A stretch of 64,000 nucleotides of DNA from NCBI GenBank assembly GCA_050951505.1, contig JBMNJE010000003.1, positions 62,001 to 126,000 of the forward strand. The letters are read 5' to 3'. The stretch comes from DUOA01 sp012839095 (GTDB lineage Bacteria; Bacillota; Clostridia; Caldicoprobacterales; DTU083). The position numbers were made by a program, and so were the translations under genes. Below are positions 34,944 to 44,127 of the stretch, piece by piece (the stretch's first letter is position 1; the number at the start of each line of letters is the position of its first letter). The notes beneath the pieces are model-generated. The model was not told the origin of the DNA, did no database searches, and saw only the letters and a program-made list of their open reading frames with translations.

Positions 34944-36944
34944 ATGAAAAGTCCTTTTAAAAGATGGAACCTGCCTGAAGCCAGGATATATCTGGCGGTC
35001 ATTCTTTTCTTTGCAGCCATACTGACGCTGTTTGATTACAGGATTGGCGGCATGGCATTTGTCGTATTTCTGATTCTGCTTTTTTACAACTGGAAAATGT
35101 CGAAGCGCCGCAGGGAAGAATGGAACAGTTATTTGGAGAATCTGTCCGAGGATATTGAATGGGCTACTAAAAACGCTGTCTTGAGCGTTCCCATGCCTTT
35201 GGTGGTTATTGAGCCCGGGGGCAGCATTACCTGGTACAATCCACAGTTTGGTGAATTGTTTCCCGGAGAAAAGCTTCTGGAGCGGAACATTCACGATTTT
35301 GTGCCCGAGCTGGTGCCTGCCCGCTTTAATCCAAAGGCCAACGGTGATATTCAGGAGCTGTTTTTTCAGGAAAGGTGGTACCGCCTTTTCTGGACCCCTG
35401 TTAAAACAGGATCCGGCAGCCGCCGGGACAAGGTCATTTTCCTGATTTATTGGCTGGATATCACAGAGGGAAAGTGGATCAAGGCCCTGTATCAGGCAAA
35501 AAAGACTGTTTTTGCCCATATTATTGTGGATAATTATGACGAAGTTATCGCCAATACCGAGAGCACCAACAGGCCTGCGGTTATCGCAGAGATTGAATCC
35601 CGTATTGCCCGCTGGGCGGCCGGCATCAATGCAGGCTGGATCAAATACGATCGTGAAAAATATATGGTAGTGATGGAAGAGCAGGAACTGGAAAAGGTGC
35701 GGCAAAAGAGATTTGATATACTGGACCAGGTAAGGGATATCGACGTGGGCAATAAAATATCTGTCACCCTCAGCATTGGTGTGGGACAGGATGCAGGAAA
35801 TCCGGCTCTCTTAAGCAGCAGCGCTCTTTCAGCCCTGGAACTGGCGCTTGGCCGTGGAGGCGATCAGGCCGTGGTAAAGCAGGGTACCAAGCTCTATTTC
35901 TATGGCGGAAGGAGTCAGGGGGTGGCCAAGCGTACCAAGGTCAAATCCCGGGTTATTGCCAATGCCCTGCGGGAACTGATTGAACAATCCGAAGAAGTCT
36001 TTATCATGAGCCATGCAGAGCCTGACCTGGATTCCATTGGGTCTGCCCTGGGCATCTACCGCTGTGTAAAATTTGCCGGAAAGAACGCTTTTATTGTGCT
36101 GGATAAATCCAATGTGTCAGTGGACAGTCTGATTCAAGAGCTGCAGGAAAATGAAATATACAGTGAGCTCTTTATCCGGATTGAGGATGCCATGAATCGA
36201 ATAAACAAGGATACCCTGCTGGTAGTGGTGGATACCCACCGTCCCAGCTTTACAGAAGCGCCGCAGCTTATAGACAGGGCTGAAAAAATAGTGGTATTTG
36301 ATCACCACAGAAGAGGGGCGGAATCCATTGAAAATCCCACCCTGGCCTATCTGGAGCCCTTCTCGTCTTCTACAAGTGAGCTGGTTACCGAAATTATCCA
36401 ATATTTTGATGACAGAATCCGAATTGAGCCTTTGGAAGCGGATGCCCTGCTGGCAGGCATCACCGTAGATACCAAAAACTTCACTTTCAGAACCGGTGTC
36501 CGGACTTTTGAGGCAGCTTCCTATCTCCGCCGGGCAGGTGCCAATCCCACCTCGGTACGCCAATTGTTCCAGGATGACATGAATACCTTTGCCAGCCGCT
36601 CGGAAACCGTGAGAAGGGCAGATATGATCATGCCCGGGATTGCCTTATCCGTATGCCCGCCGAATACCCCCAACCCGCAGCTTATTGCAGCCCAGGCGGC
36701 CGATACTCTCCTTAACATAATGGGAATTCATGCCTCTGTTGTTCTCTGCAATACAGACGAAGGCATTATGATCAGCGGACGTTCCCTGGGCAGCATCAAT
36801 ATGCAGCTGATACTGGAAAAACTGGGAGGGGGCGGGCATCTGACAATGGCCGGTGCCCAGCTGCATAACATCACTATGGAAGAGGCCAGGCAACGAGTGA
36901 TTGAAGCAATTGAGGAATATTTAAAGGAAGGTGAAAGTCAATGA
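34944..36944 (+). CDS. gdpP: Cyclic-di-AMP phosphodiesterase GdpP
   Basis: Hydrolyses c-di-AMP to pApA, controlling potassium balance, wall stress and beta-lactam tolerance. 666 residues: two membrane helices (about 12-50), a degenerate PAS domain (about 75-160), a degenerate GGDEF domain (about 170-310), a DHH domain (MSHAEPDLDSIGSALG, VVVDTHRP, VVFDHHRRG) and a C-terminal DHHA1 domain with GGGGHLTMAGAQ. AGGTGGAG precedes ATG 34944. Its stop overlaps rplI by 4 bp (ATGA). Confidence 0.95.
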   Translation: MKSPFKRWNLPEARIYLAVILFFAAILTLFDYRIGGMAFVVFLILLFYNWKMSKRRREEWNSYLENLSEDIEWATKNAVLSVPMPLVVIEPGGSITWYNPQFGELFPGEKLLERNIHDFVPELVPARFNPKANGDIQELFFQERWYRLFWTPVKTGSGSRRDKVIFLIYWLDITEGKWIKALYQAKKTVFAHIIVDNYDEVIANTESTNRPAVIAEIESRIARWAAGINAGWIKYDREKYMVVMEEQELEKVRQKRFDILDQVRDIDVGNKISVTLSIGVGQDAGNPALLSSSALSALELALGRGGDQAVVKQGTKLYFYGGRSQGVAKRTKVKSRVIANALRELIEQSEEVFIMSHAEPDLDSIGSALGIYRCVKFAGKNAFIVLDKSNVSVDSLIQELQENEIYSELFIRIEDAMNRINKDTLLVVVDTHRPSFTEAPQLIDRAEKIVVFDHHRRGAESIENPTLAYLEPFSSSTSELVTEIIQYFDDRIRIEPLEADALLAGITVDTKNFTFRTGVRTFEAASYLRRAGANPTSVRQLFQDDMNTFASRSETVRRADMIMPGIALSVCPPNTPNPQLIAAQAADTLLNIMGIHASVVLCNTDEGIMISGRSLGSINMQLILEKLGGGGHLTMAGAQLHNITMEEARQRVIEAIEEYLKEGESQ

Positions 36945-37387
36945 AGGTAATTTTACTAAAGGACGTAAAAGGACAGGGAAAACAAGGCGATGTAGTAAAG
37001 GTCAGCGATGGTTACGCACGTAACTACCTCTTTCCCAACAATCTGGCTGTGGAGGCAACCAAAAGCAACCTGAACGAACTTAAGACCAGGAAGGCAGCAG
37101 ATGACAAACGCAGGCAGACGGAACTGGATAAGGCCAGGAAACAAGCAGAGGCCATTTCAAATCTGGAGGTAGTTGTTACTGCCAAAAGTGGAGAGAGCGG
37201 CAAGCTGTTCGGCTCGGTCACCAATAAGGAAATTGCAGATGTACTCAAAGAAAAACATGGTATTGATATAGACAGAAAAAAAATAGTCCTGTCTGAACCT
37301 ATACGCAGCCTGGGCAGTTATCAGCTGGAGGTTAAGGTATATCCCGAGGTTACAGCCAGGCTGAAAGTCAGGGTGGATGAAGAATAA
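36941..37387 (+). CDS. rplI: 50S ribosomal protein L9
   Basis: 148 residues. The N-terminal domain MKVILLKDVKGQGKQGDVV with GYARNYLFPNNLAVEAT, the long central helix, and a C-terminal domain with GKLFGSVTNKEIADVL are typical of bL9. It is translationally coupled to gdpP and lies 26 bp before dnaB. Confidence 0.97.
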   Translation: MKVILLKDVKGQGKQGDVVKVSDGYARNYLFPNNLAVEATKSNLNELKTRKAADDKRRQTELDKARKQAEAISNLEVVVTAKSGESGKLFGSVTNKEIADVLKEKHGIDIDRKKIVLSEPIRSLGSYQLEVKVYPEVTARLKVRVDEE

Positions 37388-37413
37388 CACAAAGAAGCAA
37401 GGGGGCTGAGGGG

Positions 37414-38760
37414 ATGGATATAACAGCACAGGCACAGCGCATCCCGCCTCACAGTCTGGAAGCCGAGCAGTCGGTGCTGGGCTCCATGCTGCTGGACAAG
37501 GAAGCGGTGGCGGCTGCCTCAGAGGTGCTGCAGGGAGAAGATTTTTATTCTGATGCACACAAGGAGATCTATGAAGCGATTCTTGATATATATGACCGGA
37601 GCGAACCGGTTGATCTGGTAACCCTGGCGGAAGCCCTGCGGCAAAGGGGTTCCCTGGAGGCGGTGGGCGGCGGAACCTATATTTCCGATCTGTCCATGTC
37701 GGTGCCCAGTACCGCAAATGTGCGCTATTACATTAGGATTGTAGAGGAGAAATCCATTCTCCGGCGGCTTATATCCGCTTCAAATGATATCATCAGGGAA
37801 AGCTATGAGGCTTCAGAGGATTTGGACATTATTATAGATCATGCGGAGAAGAAAATTTTTGATATTTCTCAGAAGAAAAACAAAAGATCCTTTGAATCCA
37901 TAAAAACCATTCTGCTGGAGACCTATTCCAAGATTGAGGAACTGACCAAGAATAAGGGGAAAATAGTCGGTGTACCGACTGGATTCCGGGACTTTGATAT
38001 GCGTACCTCCGGTCTGAATGATTCAGACTTTATTCTGATAGCTGCCCGGCCTTCCATGGGAAAAACCAGCTTTGCCATCAATATAGCCCAGAATGCCGCT
38101 GTTCGCTATCAGGTTCCCGTGGCGATCTTCAGCCTGGAGATGTCCAAGGAGCAATTGGTGCAGCGCATGCTGAGCAGTGAGTCCAATATTGAGCTGCAGA
38201 AGATTCGTACCGGGGAGCTGACAGAGGAAGACTGGGTCAAGCTGGTGCATGCTGCCACGCCTTTGTCCCAGGCACCTATCTTCATTGATGACACGCCCGG
38301 TATATCTGCCATGGAGGTGCGTTCCAAAGCCAGAAGGCTGAAGATGGAGCATGATATCGGTCTTGTTGTTATAGACTATCTGCAGCTTATGTCCGGACGT
38401 GGGAAGGCTGAGTCCAGGCAGCAGGAGGTATCGGAAATTTCCCGTTCGCTTAAGGCACTGGCCAGGGAACTGAATCTGCCTGTTGTTGCCCTGTCTCAGC
38501 TCAGCCGGGGTCCCGAATCAAGACAGGATCACCGGCCCATGCTCAGTGATCTGCGGGAATCAGGAGCCATTGAGCAGGATGCTGACCTGGTTGTATTTCT
38601 GTACAGAGATGAATATTATAACCCGGACACAGAAAAGAAGAATATAGCCGAGGCAATTATTGCGAAGCAGAGAAACGGCCCAACCGGAACCGTGGAACTG
38701 GTATGGCTGGGCCAGTTTACCAAATTTGTCAGCTTTGAAAAAAACCGGGTGGAATATTAG
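37414..38760 (+). CDS. dnaB: Replicative DNA helicase
   Basis: Hexameric fork helicase, 448 residues. The N-terminal helical domain (IPPHSLEAEQSVLGSMLLD) is followed by a RecA-like domain with Walker A ARPSMGKTSF (near residue 212), Walker B VVIDYLQLMSG, and the RESGAIEQDADLVVFLYRDEYY block. There is no intein. AAGGGGGCTGAGGGG precedes ATG 37414. Its last 4 bp overlap the end of the convergent helicase-loader gene. Confidence 0.97.
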   Translation: MDITAQAQRIPPHSLEAEQSVLGSMLLDKEAVAAASEVLQGEDFYSDAHKEIYEAILDIYDRSEPVDLVTLAEALRQRGSLEAVGGGTYISDLSMSVPSTANVRYYIRIVEEKSILRRLISASNDIIRESYEASEDLDIIIDHAEKKIFDISQKKNKRSFESIKTILLETYSKIEELTKNKGKIVGVPTGFRDFDMRTSGLNDSDFILIAARPSMGKTSFAINIAQNAAVRYQVPVAIFSLEMSKEQLVQRMLSSESNIELQKIRTGELTEEDWVKLVHAATPLSQAPIFIDDTPGISAMEVRSKARRLKMEHDIGLVVIDYLQLMSGRGKAESRQQEVSEISRSLKALARELNLPVVALSQLSRGPESRQDHRPMLSDLRESGAIEQDADLVVFLYRDEYYNPDTEKKNIAEAIIAKQRNGPTGTVELVWLGQFTKFVSFEKNRVEY

Positions 38761-39752
38761 CGCGTTCTCTTCAGCCGGATATCCCGTCCCTGAAAGCGGA
38801 TGATCATGGTGTTTTGAACATCAAAGAGCCGGGAGGTTACCCGGTCTGAATAGTATTCCCGAAGATCTGCCAGGGAAAGATTGGTGGAGAGAAAGGTATG
38901 CTTTCTTTGTAAATATCGTTCATTAAGAATATTAAAAAGCTCTTCGGCTGTAAAATTGTTTCGGCGGGTTTCAGTACCCAAATCATCGATGATAAGGGCG
39001 TCAACCTTAAATATGCTTTCCTTTATCATCAGAGGCTCTGCTTCACTGTCGCTGAATCCGCTTCGAAACAAATGCTCGAACAGATTGTATGATGTAATCT
39101 TAAGGACCGTGCCGCCCTTATCCAGGATGGCCTTAGCCAGGCAGTTCAGAAGAAAGGTTTTTCCCAGGCCTGTTTTTCCGGTAAAGAGAAGGTTTTTCTT
39201 TGAATTATGGGGGTATTCCTCCTGGTATTTCCACAGCACATTTTTCAGCTGCTTCATGTATTCCTTCTGTGTCAGATTTGTCCCGGGCAGGGGAAGGTCA
39301 GGAAATACATCGGCATCAAAGGTATCGAAATTTTCCTTGTCAAGGCCTGACAGTTCAGAATAACGGTAGGAACGTTCCACAAGCTGCTGTATCAGGCAGC
39401 TGCATTTTTCTTTGATTAACTCTCCCACATAACCGGTATCCCTGCAGTCAGGGCAGCGGTAGTGAAGGGTGAGGTAGTTTTCCGGATAGCCGTTTGCCAG
39501 AAGGAGCTCCTTTTCCTTCTGCTTTATTTCACTTATCCTGTCTTGGGCTTCTTCCTCTTCATGGGTTTCCTGCGGATTAAGGATCAGGGAACGGGCTTTC
39601 TGGGCCAGGGAGCTTACCAGAGACTGGCGCAGACCGGCCAGCTCGGGCAGGGCGGCCAGAACCTCCGCCTCCCGCTGTTTCAGCATATCGTACTGTTCCA
39701 GGCGGTATGCTTCATATTCCCTTAGTATTTCTTTCAGCAATCTGTCCTTCAT
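38757..39752 (-). CDS. DnaC/DnaI-type helicase loader ATPase
   Basis: 331 residues. The N-terminal part is helical with a probable zinc site (CPDCRDTGYVGE and CSC), as in DnaI. The AAA+ domain has Walker A FTGKTGLGKTFLLN, Walker B LIIDDLGTE and a sensor-like STNLSLADL with a nearby SDRVTSRLFD arginine-finger region. It should load DnaB on DNA, consistent with its neighbours dnaB and the DnaD protein. It lies 19 bp downstream of the DnaD gene, forming a two-gene operon convergent with dnaB. Confidence 0.9.
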   Translation of the reverse strand: MKDRLLKEILREYEAYRLEQYDMLKQREAEVLAALPELAGLRQSLVSSLAQKARSLILNPQETHEEEEAQDRISEIKQKEKELLLANGYPENYLTLHYRCPDCRDTGYVGELIKEKCSCLIQQLVERSYRYSELSGLDKENFDTFDADVFPDLPLPGTNLTQKEYMKQLKNVLWKYQEEYPHNSKKNLLFTGKTGLGKTFLLNCLAKAILDKGGTVLKITSYNLFEHLFRSGFSDSEAEPLMIKESIFKVDALIIDDLGTETRRNNFTAEELFNILNERYLQRKHTFLSTNLSLADLREYYSDRVTSRLFDVQNTMIIRFQGRDIRLKRTR

Positions 39753-39771
39753 ATCCTATAACACCCATACA

Positions 39772-41265
39772 TTACTTTTCAATATTCTCATATAAACTCT
39801 CAATCTCTTCATCGGTATAGGTATGCTGGGGAAACTGGGTGAAGTCCAGCTTTTTCTTCAAACCTTTTCCGCTGTCGCCGCCCAGGAGCTCCACGGCCTT
39901 CAAATGACGTTCACGTTCTTCTTTTCCTGCCTTTATATTATCGATGCCCTTATTGTGCCAGTTGTTCAGGATGGAATTCATATAAGGTATCTTGTCCTTG
40001 GACAGGACGGAATACTCTGCTGCCAGAAGAATCACCTCAAAAGGCATCTTCCAGTTTTCAGTCCATTGCAGATAGGCTTTGCGATCCCGGGCCTCCACAG
40101 GACGGGATTCCCCTGCCCGCTCCAGCACGGCTTTGATTTCATTGTCTATGGCTTTCTGCCTGGACAGGTAACTCTTTAATTCGGAAACACTGGTAAGGCC
40201 TAAATCCATCCACTGTTTCAGAACATCTTCCAGATTCTCGAAGGTTGTTGCCCTCTTTCGGACACACTGTTCACAGCCCAGCAGGATCATTTCATGAGAC
40301 AAGCCATACCGGTTTGTCCATTCCTGGTACATGTTCAGATGCGCCGGTACCGGGCTTGTATTTTTATATCCAAGCTGGTAGTATACATCCTTTATTTGTG
40401 TATAAATATCATCCTTGTAGTCCAGGTGCTGCCTTACCTCCTGCGGAGTGGTAACATCCCTGCTTCTCATGTTGGCAAGTATTTTATCCAGATATGCAAA
40501 AGTGGGAGACTGCACCTTGGTGGTTTCCCTGCATGCCAGCATTATGGAATCCAGGCTGAAGCCCCAGCTTTTCCATTTCTTATAGAGGTCCAGCTCGGCC
40601 TGTGAGGGGGAACGATGGATACCCAGATACTTAAGCACTGCAATGGTTTCCTTGAAGCAGGAGTCATTGGACTTTATGTATTCCTCAGCTTTCTGAAGGG
40701 TGTCGATGCCGTCTTTGGCCCAGCCGGCAGCCACCTTATCCAGGTAATTTATATGTACCTTATTGCCCATTCTGGATATATAAAACTGAATCATCATCAA
40801 AACCACTTCCATGGGCAGGTTAAGTACCTCTATCCAGTCATAGATACGCAGGTATTCCTGGGGGGTCAGCAGGCGGGTATCAAAAATCTGCTGCAGGTTC
40901 TGATTGAAGTCCTTGTATTTGTACATGGTTTTATCATTGTTAAGCCCCTTGTTGTACAAAACATCTTTAATGTTATAGTATTCAATATGTATTTTATTGT
41001 CAGTACCCTTGTTAAAACACAGGATGCCCTGCCTTCCCCAGTAATGAAAGGCATTCTCGATGGCCTGGCCGTCCATTCCCAGGGCATGAGAAAAAGACTC
41101 TATGGTGATTTCTGAACCTTGCTGTTGATAGCACTGCATCAGGCCATAGAGGTATACCTTAACAAAATCGCCGGGGGCTTTCAGCATGAATTCATGTATA
41201 AACAGGTTTTCAACAGGCGTAATATCGAAAATCTGAAAGTTCTCAGAAAACTTGCACGAGATCAT
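39772..41265 (-). CDS. DnaD domain replication initiation protein
   Basis: 497 residues, long for the family. A winged-helix N-terminal region (about 15-100, DFVKVYLYGLMQCY) precedes DnaD (DDBH2) modules with LGIHRSPSQAELDLYKKWKSWGF near residues 215-240. Two similar blocks follow: QLGYKNTSPVPAHLNMYQEWTNR and LERAGESRPVEARDRKAYLQW, each starting a YxxW-type repeat. So there seem to be at least three tandem DnaD-like repeats. It probably works with the downstream DnaC-like ATPase in primosome assembly. AAAGGA precedes the ATG at 41265. Confidence 0.85.
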   Translation of the reverse strand: MISCKFSENFQIFDITPVENLFIHEFMLKAPGDFVKVYLYGLMQCYQQQGSEITIESFSHALGMDGQAIENAFHYWGRQGILCFNKGTDNKIHIEYYNIKDVLYNKGLNNDKTMYKYKDFNQNLQQIFDTRLLTPQEYLRIYDWIEVLNLPMEVVLMMIQFYISRMGNKVHINYLDKVAAGWAKDGIDTLQKAEEYIKSNDSCFKETIAVLKYLGIHRSPSQAELDLYKKWKSWGFSLDSIMLACRETTKVQSPTFAYLDKILANMRSRDVTTPQEVRQHLDYKDDIYTQIKDVYYQLGYKNTSPVPAHLNMYQEWTNRYGLSHEMILLGCEQCVRKRATTFENLEDVLKQWMDLGLTSVSELKSYLSRQKAIDNEIKAVLERAGESRPVEARDRKAYLQWTENWKMPFEVILLAAEYSVLSKDKIPYMNSILNNWHNKGIDNIKAGKEERERHLKAVELLGGDSGKGLKKKLDFTQFPQHTYTDEEIESLYENIEK

Positions 41266-41457
41266 TGGTCATCATCCTTTGTTTACAGCTGCTCCGGAAA
41301 AAAATAACTGTTTTTCAACAGCGGCTTCAACAGTAATATGTATGTATTAATTATCTTATCACAACAGGGGATAATTTCAATATATATATTTACGGCACAG
41401 GCATTGTATTATTAATTCAGCCGGCCGAATATGTAAAAAAAAGAGAGAATAAGGGTC

Positions 41458-41486
41458 TTGCTAAACACAAATAGTAAGTGTATGAT
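41458..41486 (+). promoter_or_regulatory. Promoter of the DUF1858 gene
   Basis: TTGCTA (41458-41463) and TATGAT (41481-41486) with a 17-bp spacer, 28 bp before the ATG at 41515. Confidence 0.6.
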
Positions 41487-41514
41487 AAAGAGAGAAAATG
41501 AAGGAGGTTTTGAT

Positions 41515-41718
41515 ATGGCAGTTATTACAAAAGAGATGACTATCGCTGAAGCCCTGCGTTTGGATCGGGGAACAGCTCCTATATTTATGCAATTTGGCAT
41601 GTACTGTCTGGGATGCCCGTCCGCAAGCGGTGAAAGCATCGAGGATGCAGCCGCTGTACATGGCATTGATGCAGATGCACTGATAAATGCATTAAATGAT
41701 TACCTTGCAGGCAAATAA
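41515..41718 (+). CDS. DUF1858 domain protein
   Basis: 67 residues. The N-terminal TKEMTIAEALRLDRGTAPIFMQFGMYCLGCPSASGE pattern with the CLGC cysteine pair is the DUF1858 signature. The domain is found alone or fused to hybrid-cluster and redox proteins; a metal or redox role is likely but unproven. AAGGAGG lies 7 nt before ATG 41515. It is a single-gene transcript with its own promoter and terminator. Confidence 0.9.
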   Translation: MAVITKEMTIAEALRLDRGTAPIFMQFGMYCLGCPSASGESIEDAAAVHGIDADALINALNDYLAGK

Positions 41719-41738
41719 TGCTGCTTGATTTGCTGCAG

Positions 41739-41768
41739 GCTCTTCCTGGATACAGGAGGGGCTTTTTT
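41739..41768 (+). terminator. Terminator of the DUF1858 gene
   Basis: A 10-bp stem (41739-41748 with 41753-41762, some G-U pairs), loop GATA, then TTTTTT. Confidence 0.88.
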
Positions 41769-41781
41769 ATTTCCTGCAGAC

Positions 41782-41846
41782 TTATCCACTTTTTTTGATG
41801 ATTTCTGTGGATAAGCCTCCAATATTGTGGATAAGTTTGTGGAAAA
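41782..41846. promoter_or_regulatory. Cluster of DnaA boxes
   Basis: TTATCCACT at 41782-41790 (plus strand), TGTGGATAA at 41806-41814 and 41826-41834 (minus-strand TTATCCACA, perfect), and TGTGGAAAA at 41838-41846 (one mismatch). Four sites in 65 bp is far above chance. The cluster lies between two genes of unknown function, 0.5 kb from the DnaD gene. Confidence 0.72.
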
Positions 41847-41972
41847 AACGTTGCCTGGATGCTGCTTTTCTGCTATTATTATGTGTACAAACCCATTCAG
41901 GCAGTGAGGCATCCGCATTGGTCTGCTGTGGAGCTGTGACTTGCTGACATAGAAGGAGTATATATACTGTAT

Positions 41973-42689
41973 ATGAAGCTGAAAATTATAGCATGCAAAG
42001 TACTGATGCGGGAAATGTATTACCTTGCCAGCCGCTCGGAAAACATCATTGACATTCTCTGGCTCAAGCAGGCCCTTCACAACGAACCGGACAAACTCCG
42101 CAGGGTCCTGCAGGATGCCATTGACTCAGTGGAAAGAGAAGAAGAGGAATATGATGGAATCTGCCTGGGCTATGGTTTGTGCAGCAATGGAATCATAGGG
42201 GTGAGAAGCAGGAAGACTCCGCTTATCATTCCCCGGGGTCATGACTGCATTACCTTGCTGCTGGGCTCCAGGGAAAAATACCAGGATATGTTTAAAAACA
42301 GGAATGGCGGCATCTACTGGTATTCACCCGGCTGGATTGAGCATTCCGTTCAACCGGGAAAGGAGCGGTATGAACAGCTGTACAGGGATTATGCTGAAAA
42401 ATACGGGGAAGACAATGCCCAGTATCTGATGGATATGGAGCAAAACTGGATGAAGGAATATAAACATGCCATATTCATCGACTGGCCTCAGCTGTCCACA
42501 GAAAAATATATTGAATACACCCATGAGTGTGCAGAATTTCTTAAATGGAACTCGGAAGTGGTTCCCGGCTCTGACAGTCTGCTGAAGGCTATGATGGATG
42601 GAAACTGGGAGCAGGACAAGTTCCTGGTTTTGGAACCCGGCCGTACAGTCAAACCCACATATAGGGAAGATATTATAGGAGCGGAATAG
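41973..42689 (+). CDS. DUF1638 family protein
   Basis: 238 residues. The family core is clear: KIIACKVLMREMYYL, GICLGYGLCSNGIIG and IIPRGHDCITLLLGSREKY. The conserved Cys and His residues suggest a metal or cofactor site. DUF1638 occurs in anaerobes, often near methyltransferase or corrinoid genes, but nothing of that kind is near here. The function is unknown. AAGGAG lies about 14 nt before ATG 41973, a little far. Confidence 0.85.
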   Translation: MKLKIIACKVLMREMYYLASRSENIIDILWLKQALHNEPDKLRRVLQDAIDSVEREEEEYDGICLGYGLCSNGIIGVRSRKTPLIIPRGHDCITLLLGSREKYQDMFKNRNGGIYWYSPGWIEHSVQPGKERYEQLYRDYAEKYGEDNAQYLMDMEQNWMKEYKHAIFIDWPQLSTEKYIEYTHECAEFLKWNSEVVPGSDSLLKAMMDGNWEQDKFLVLEPGRTVKPTYREDIIGAE

Positions 42690-42745
42690 GGCAGCGGCAG
42701 TTTTGAAGTATATACTCGCTTCCAGGAAAAAACAATAATTTATTG

Positions 42746-42774
42746 TTGACAACTAAAGTCACTTGTTGTATCAT
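42746..42774 (+). promoter_or_regulatory. Promoter of the tRNA cluster
   Basis: TTGACA (42746-42751) and TATCAT (42769-42774) with a 17-bp spacer, 19 bp before tRNA-Lys. Confidence 0.7.
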
Positions 42775-42793
42775 ATAATCCGTGCCCTTTCGG

Positions 42794-42869
42794 GACCCAT
42801 TAGCTCAGTTGGCAGAGCACTTGACTTTTAATCAAGGTGTCCGGCGTTCGAATCGCCGATGGGTCACCA
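42794..42869 (+). tRNA. tRNA-Lys (TTT)
   Basis: A full cloverleaf with acceptor GACCCAT/ATGGGTC, anticodon loop CTTTTAA (anticodon TTT), T-loop TTCGAAT and encoded CCA. First of four tRNA genes. Confidence 0.97.
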
Positions 42870-42872
42870 AAT

Positions 42873-42947
42873 GGCCCCTTGGTCAAGTGGTTAAGACACC
42901 GCCCTTTCACGGCGGTAACAGGAGTTCGAATCTCCTAGGGGTCACCA
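42873..42947 (+). tRNA. tRNA-Glu (TTC)
   Basis: Acceptor GGCCCCT/AGGGGTC, anticodon stem CCGCC/GGCGG with loop CTTTCAC (anticodon TTC), T-arm GGAGTTCGAATCTCC, encoded CCA. It starts 4 bp after tRNA-Lys. Confidence 0.96.
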
Positions 42948-43013
42948 TTTATATACAAATTAAGAAGGTTAGAATTTGGAGACAAGGATTCTCCGGGTTC
43001 TGACTTTCAATTT

Positions 43014-43090
43014 GGCCCGGTAGTTCAGATGGTTAGAATGCCAGCCTGTCACGCTGGAGGTCGAGGGTTCGAGCCCCTTCCGGGTCGCCA
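43014..43090 (+). tRNA. tRNA-Asp (GTC)
   Basis: Acceptor GGCCCGG/CCGGGTC, anticodon stem CCAGC/GCTGG with loop CTGTCAC (anticodon GTC), T-loop TTCGAGC, encoded CCA. Confidence 0.96.
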
Positions 43091-43093
43091 TTT

Positions 43094-43169
43094 GCTGGTG
43101 TAGCTCAATTGGCAGAGCAGCTGATTTGTAATCAGCAGGTTGCGGGTTCGAGTCCCATCACCAGCTCCA
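43094..43169 (+). tRNA. tRNA-Thr (TGT)
   Basis: Acceptor GCTGGTG/CACCAGC, anticodon stem GCTGA/TCAGC with loop TTTGTAA (anticodon TGT), T-loop TTCGAGT, encoded CCA. Its 3' 46 bp serve as the integration site of the island: the same 46 bp recur at 51150-51195. Confidence 0.97.
43124..43169 (+). repeat. attL: 46-bp repeat, tRNA-Thr 3' end
   Basis: Left copy of the perfect direct repeat, inside the intact tRNA-Thr gene, running from the anticodon region to CCA. Bases flanking it on both sides differ from the right copy. Confidence 0.9.
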
Positions 43170-43171
43170 CT

Positions 43172-43207
43172 AATACCAAGGCTTTTAGAGGTCTTGGTAT
43201 TTTTTAT
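43172..43207 (+). terminator. Terminator after the tRNA cluster
   Basis: AATACCAAG (43172-43180) pairs with CTTGGTATT (43193-43201), followed by a T-run. A similar hairpin follows attR at 51199-51230, probably the original tRNA-Thr terminator displaced by the insertion. Confidence 0.85.
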
Positions 43208-43278
43208 TTTTGGTCTATACCGACAGTTTACCGACAATTAGTCAGCGCTATTTTACTGGGAATAAAAAGAAGTGATAT

Positions 43279-44127
43279 TTAAGGTGTGCTATATTTACTG
43301 CTGGATGTGTCTTCCAGCAATGTTTTCTCCATTGTATCGGAGGTAACTTTGTTTTTCTTTTTCAACTTATGTGAATAGATATTAAGTGTCGTTGTTTTGT
43401 TTGCATGTCCTAACTGCTCACTGATCGCGGTAACATCAATATTTTGATCCATCAGTATACTTGCATAGGTATGCCGCAGGCCATGAGGAGTAATGGGTTT
43501 AAGGCTATTGTTATGTATAAACTTTCTCATCCATATATTCAGTGAAGTTGGATGAGCCGGTTTGCCATTCCATTGGGTAAAAAGTCTATCATGATCATGC
43601 CATTGATCTCCACATTTCAGCCTCTGTTTATTCTGCCATGCTTTATATTGGCTGAGAAGGTTCATTATAGCATCAGGTACGTTAACTGTCCTCTTTGATG
43701 AATGGTTTTTAGTTGAGGAAGTATATACACCGATGTTGGTATCATATTGACTGCCTCGATCTATGGTAATTTCGTTGTTCTTGAAATCAATATCGCTCCA
43801 TTCAAGGCCCATGAGTTCAGCCTTTCGCATGCCAGTAAAAATAATAAGGTACATTGCTACCTTATACTTCAAGGGTATGTTGTTCTGGTTTAATGCGCTA
43901 AGTAACTTTCTAGTTTCTTCATCATCATAATGGGAAACTATTTTTTTCTCTGGTTTAGGTGGGTTTTTAACTCTCTTGGCTGGGTTATCGTGGATCAGCT
44001 CAAATTCTATTATAGCTATATCCAACATAGTAGACAGTAGCCGGTGATAGTGGCATATGGTATTCTCCGAAAGGCCACCTTTTTTGCCGTCCTGCCGAAT
44101 TCCATCTTCCCTTAGCGTTGATTCTGG
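43279..44127 (-). pseudogene. Tyrosine-type integrase of the island, 5'-truncated
   Basis: The C-terminal catalytic domain is complete: GMRKAELMGLEW (Arg), HGLRHTYAS (His-x-x-Arg), GHANKTTTLNIYSH (His and nucleophile Tyr). The coding frame continues upstream of ATG 44028 through a core-binding segment (GGLSENTICHYHRLLS) to a stop codon at 44128-44130, with no start codon. About 100 residues of a normal 380-400-residue phage-type integrase are missing. A shorter protein from ATG 44028 (249 residues) could be made but would lack most of the DNA-binding domain. Its position beside tRNA-Thr identifies it as the element's integrase. Confidence 0.82.

Noticed and set aside
41782..41846. Calling the DnaA-box cluster the chromosome origin
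   Set aside because: No dnaA, dnaN or clear AT-rich unwinding element is beside it; skew cannot be computed here, so I report only a DnaA-box cluster.
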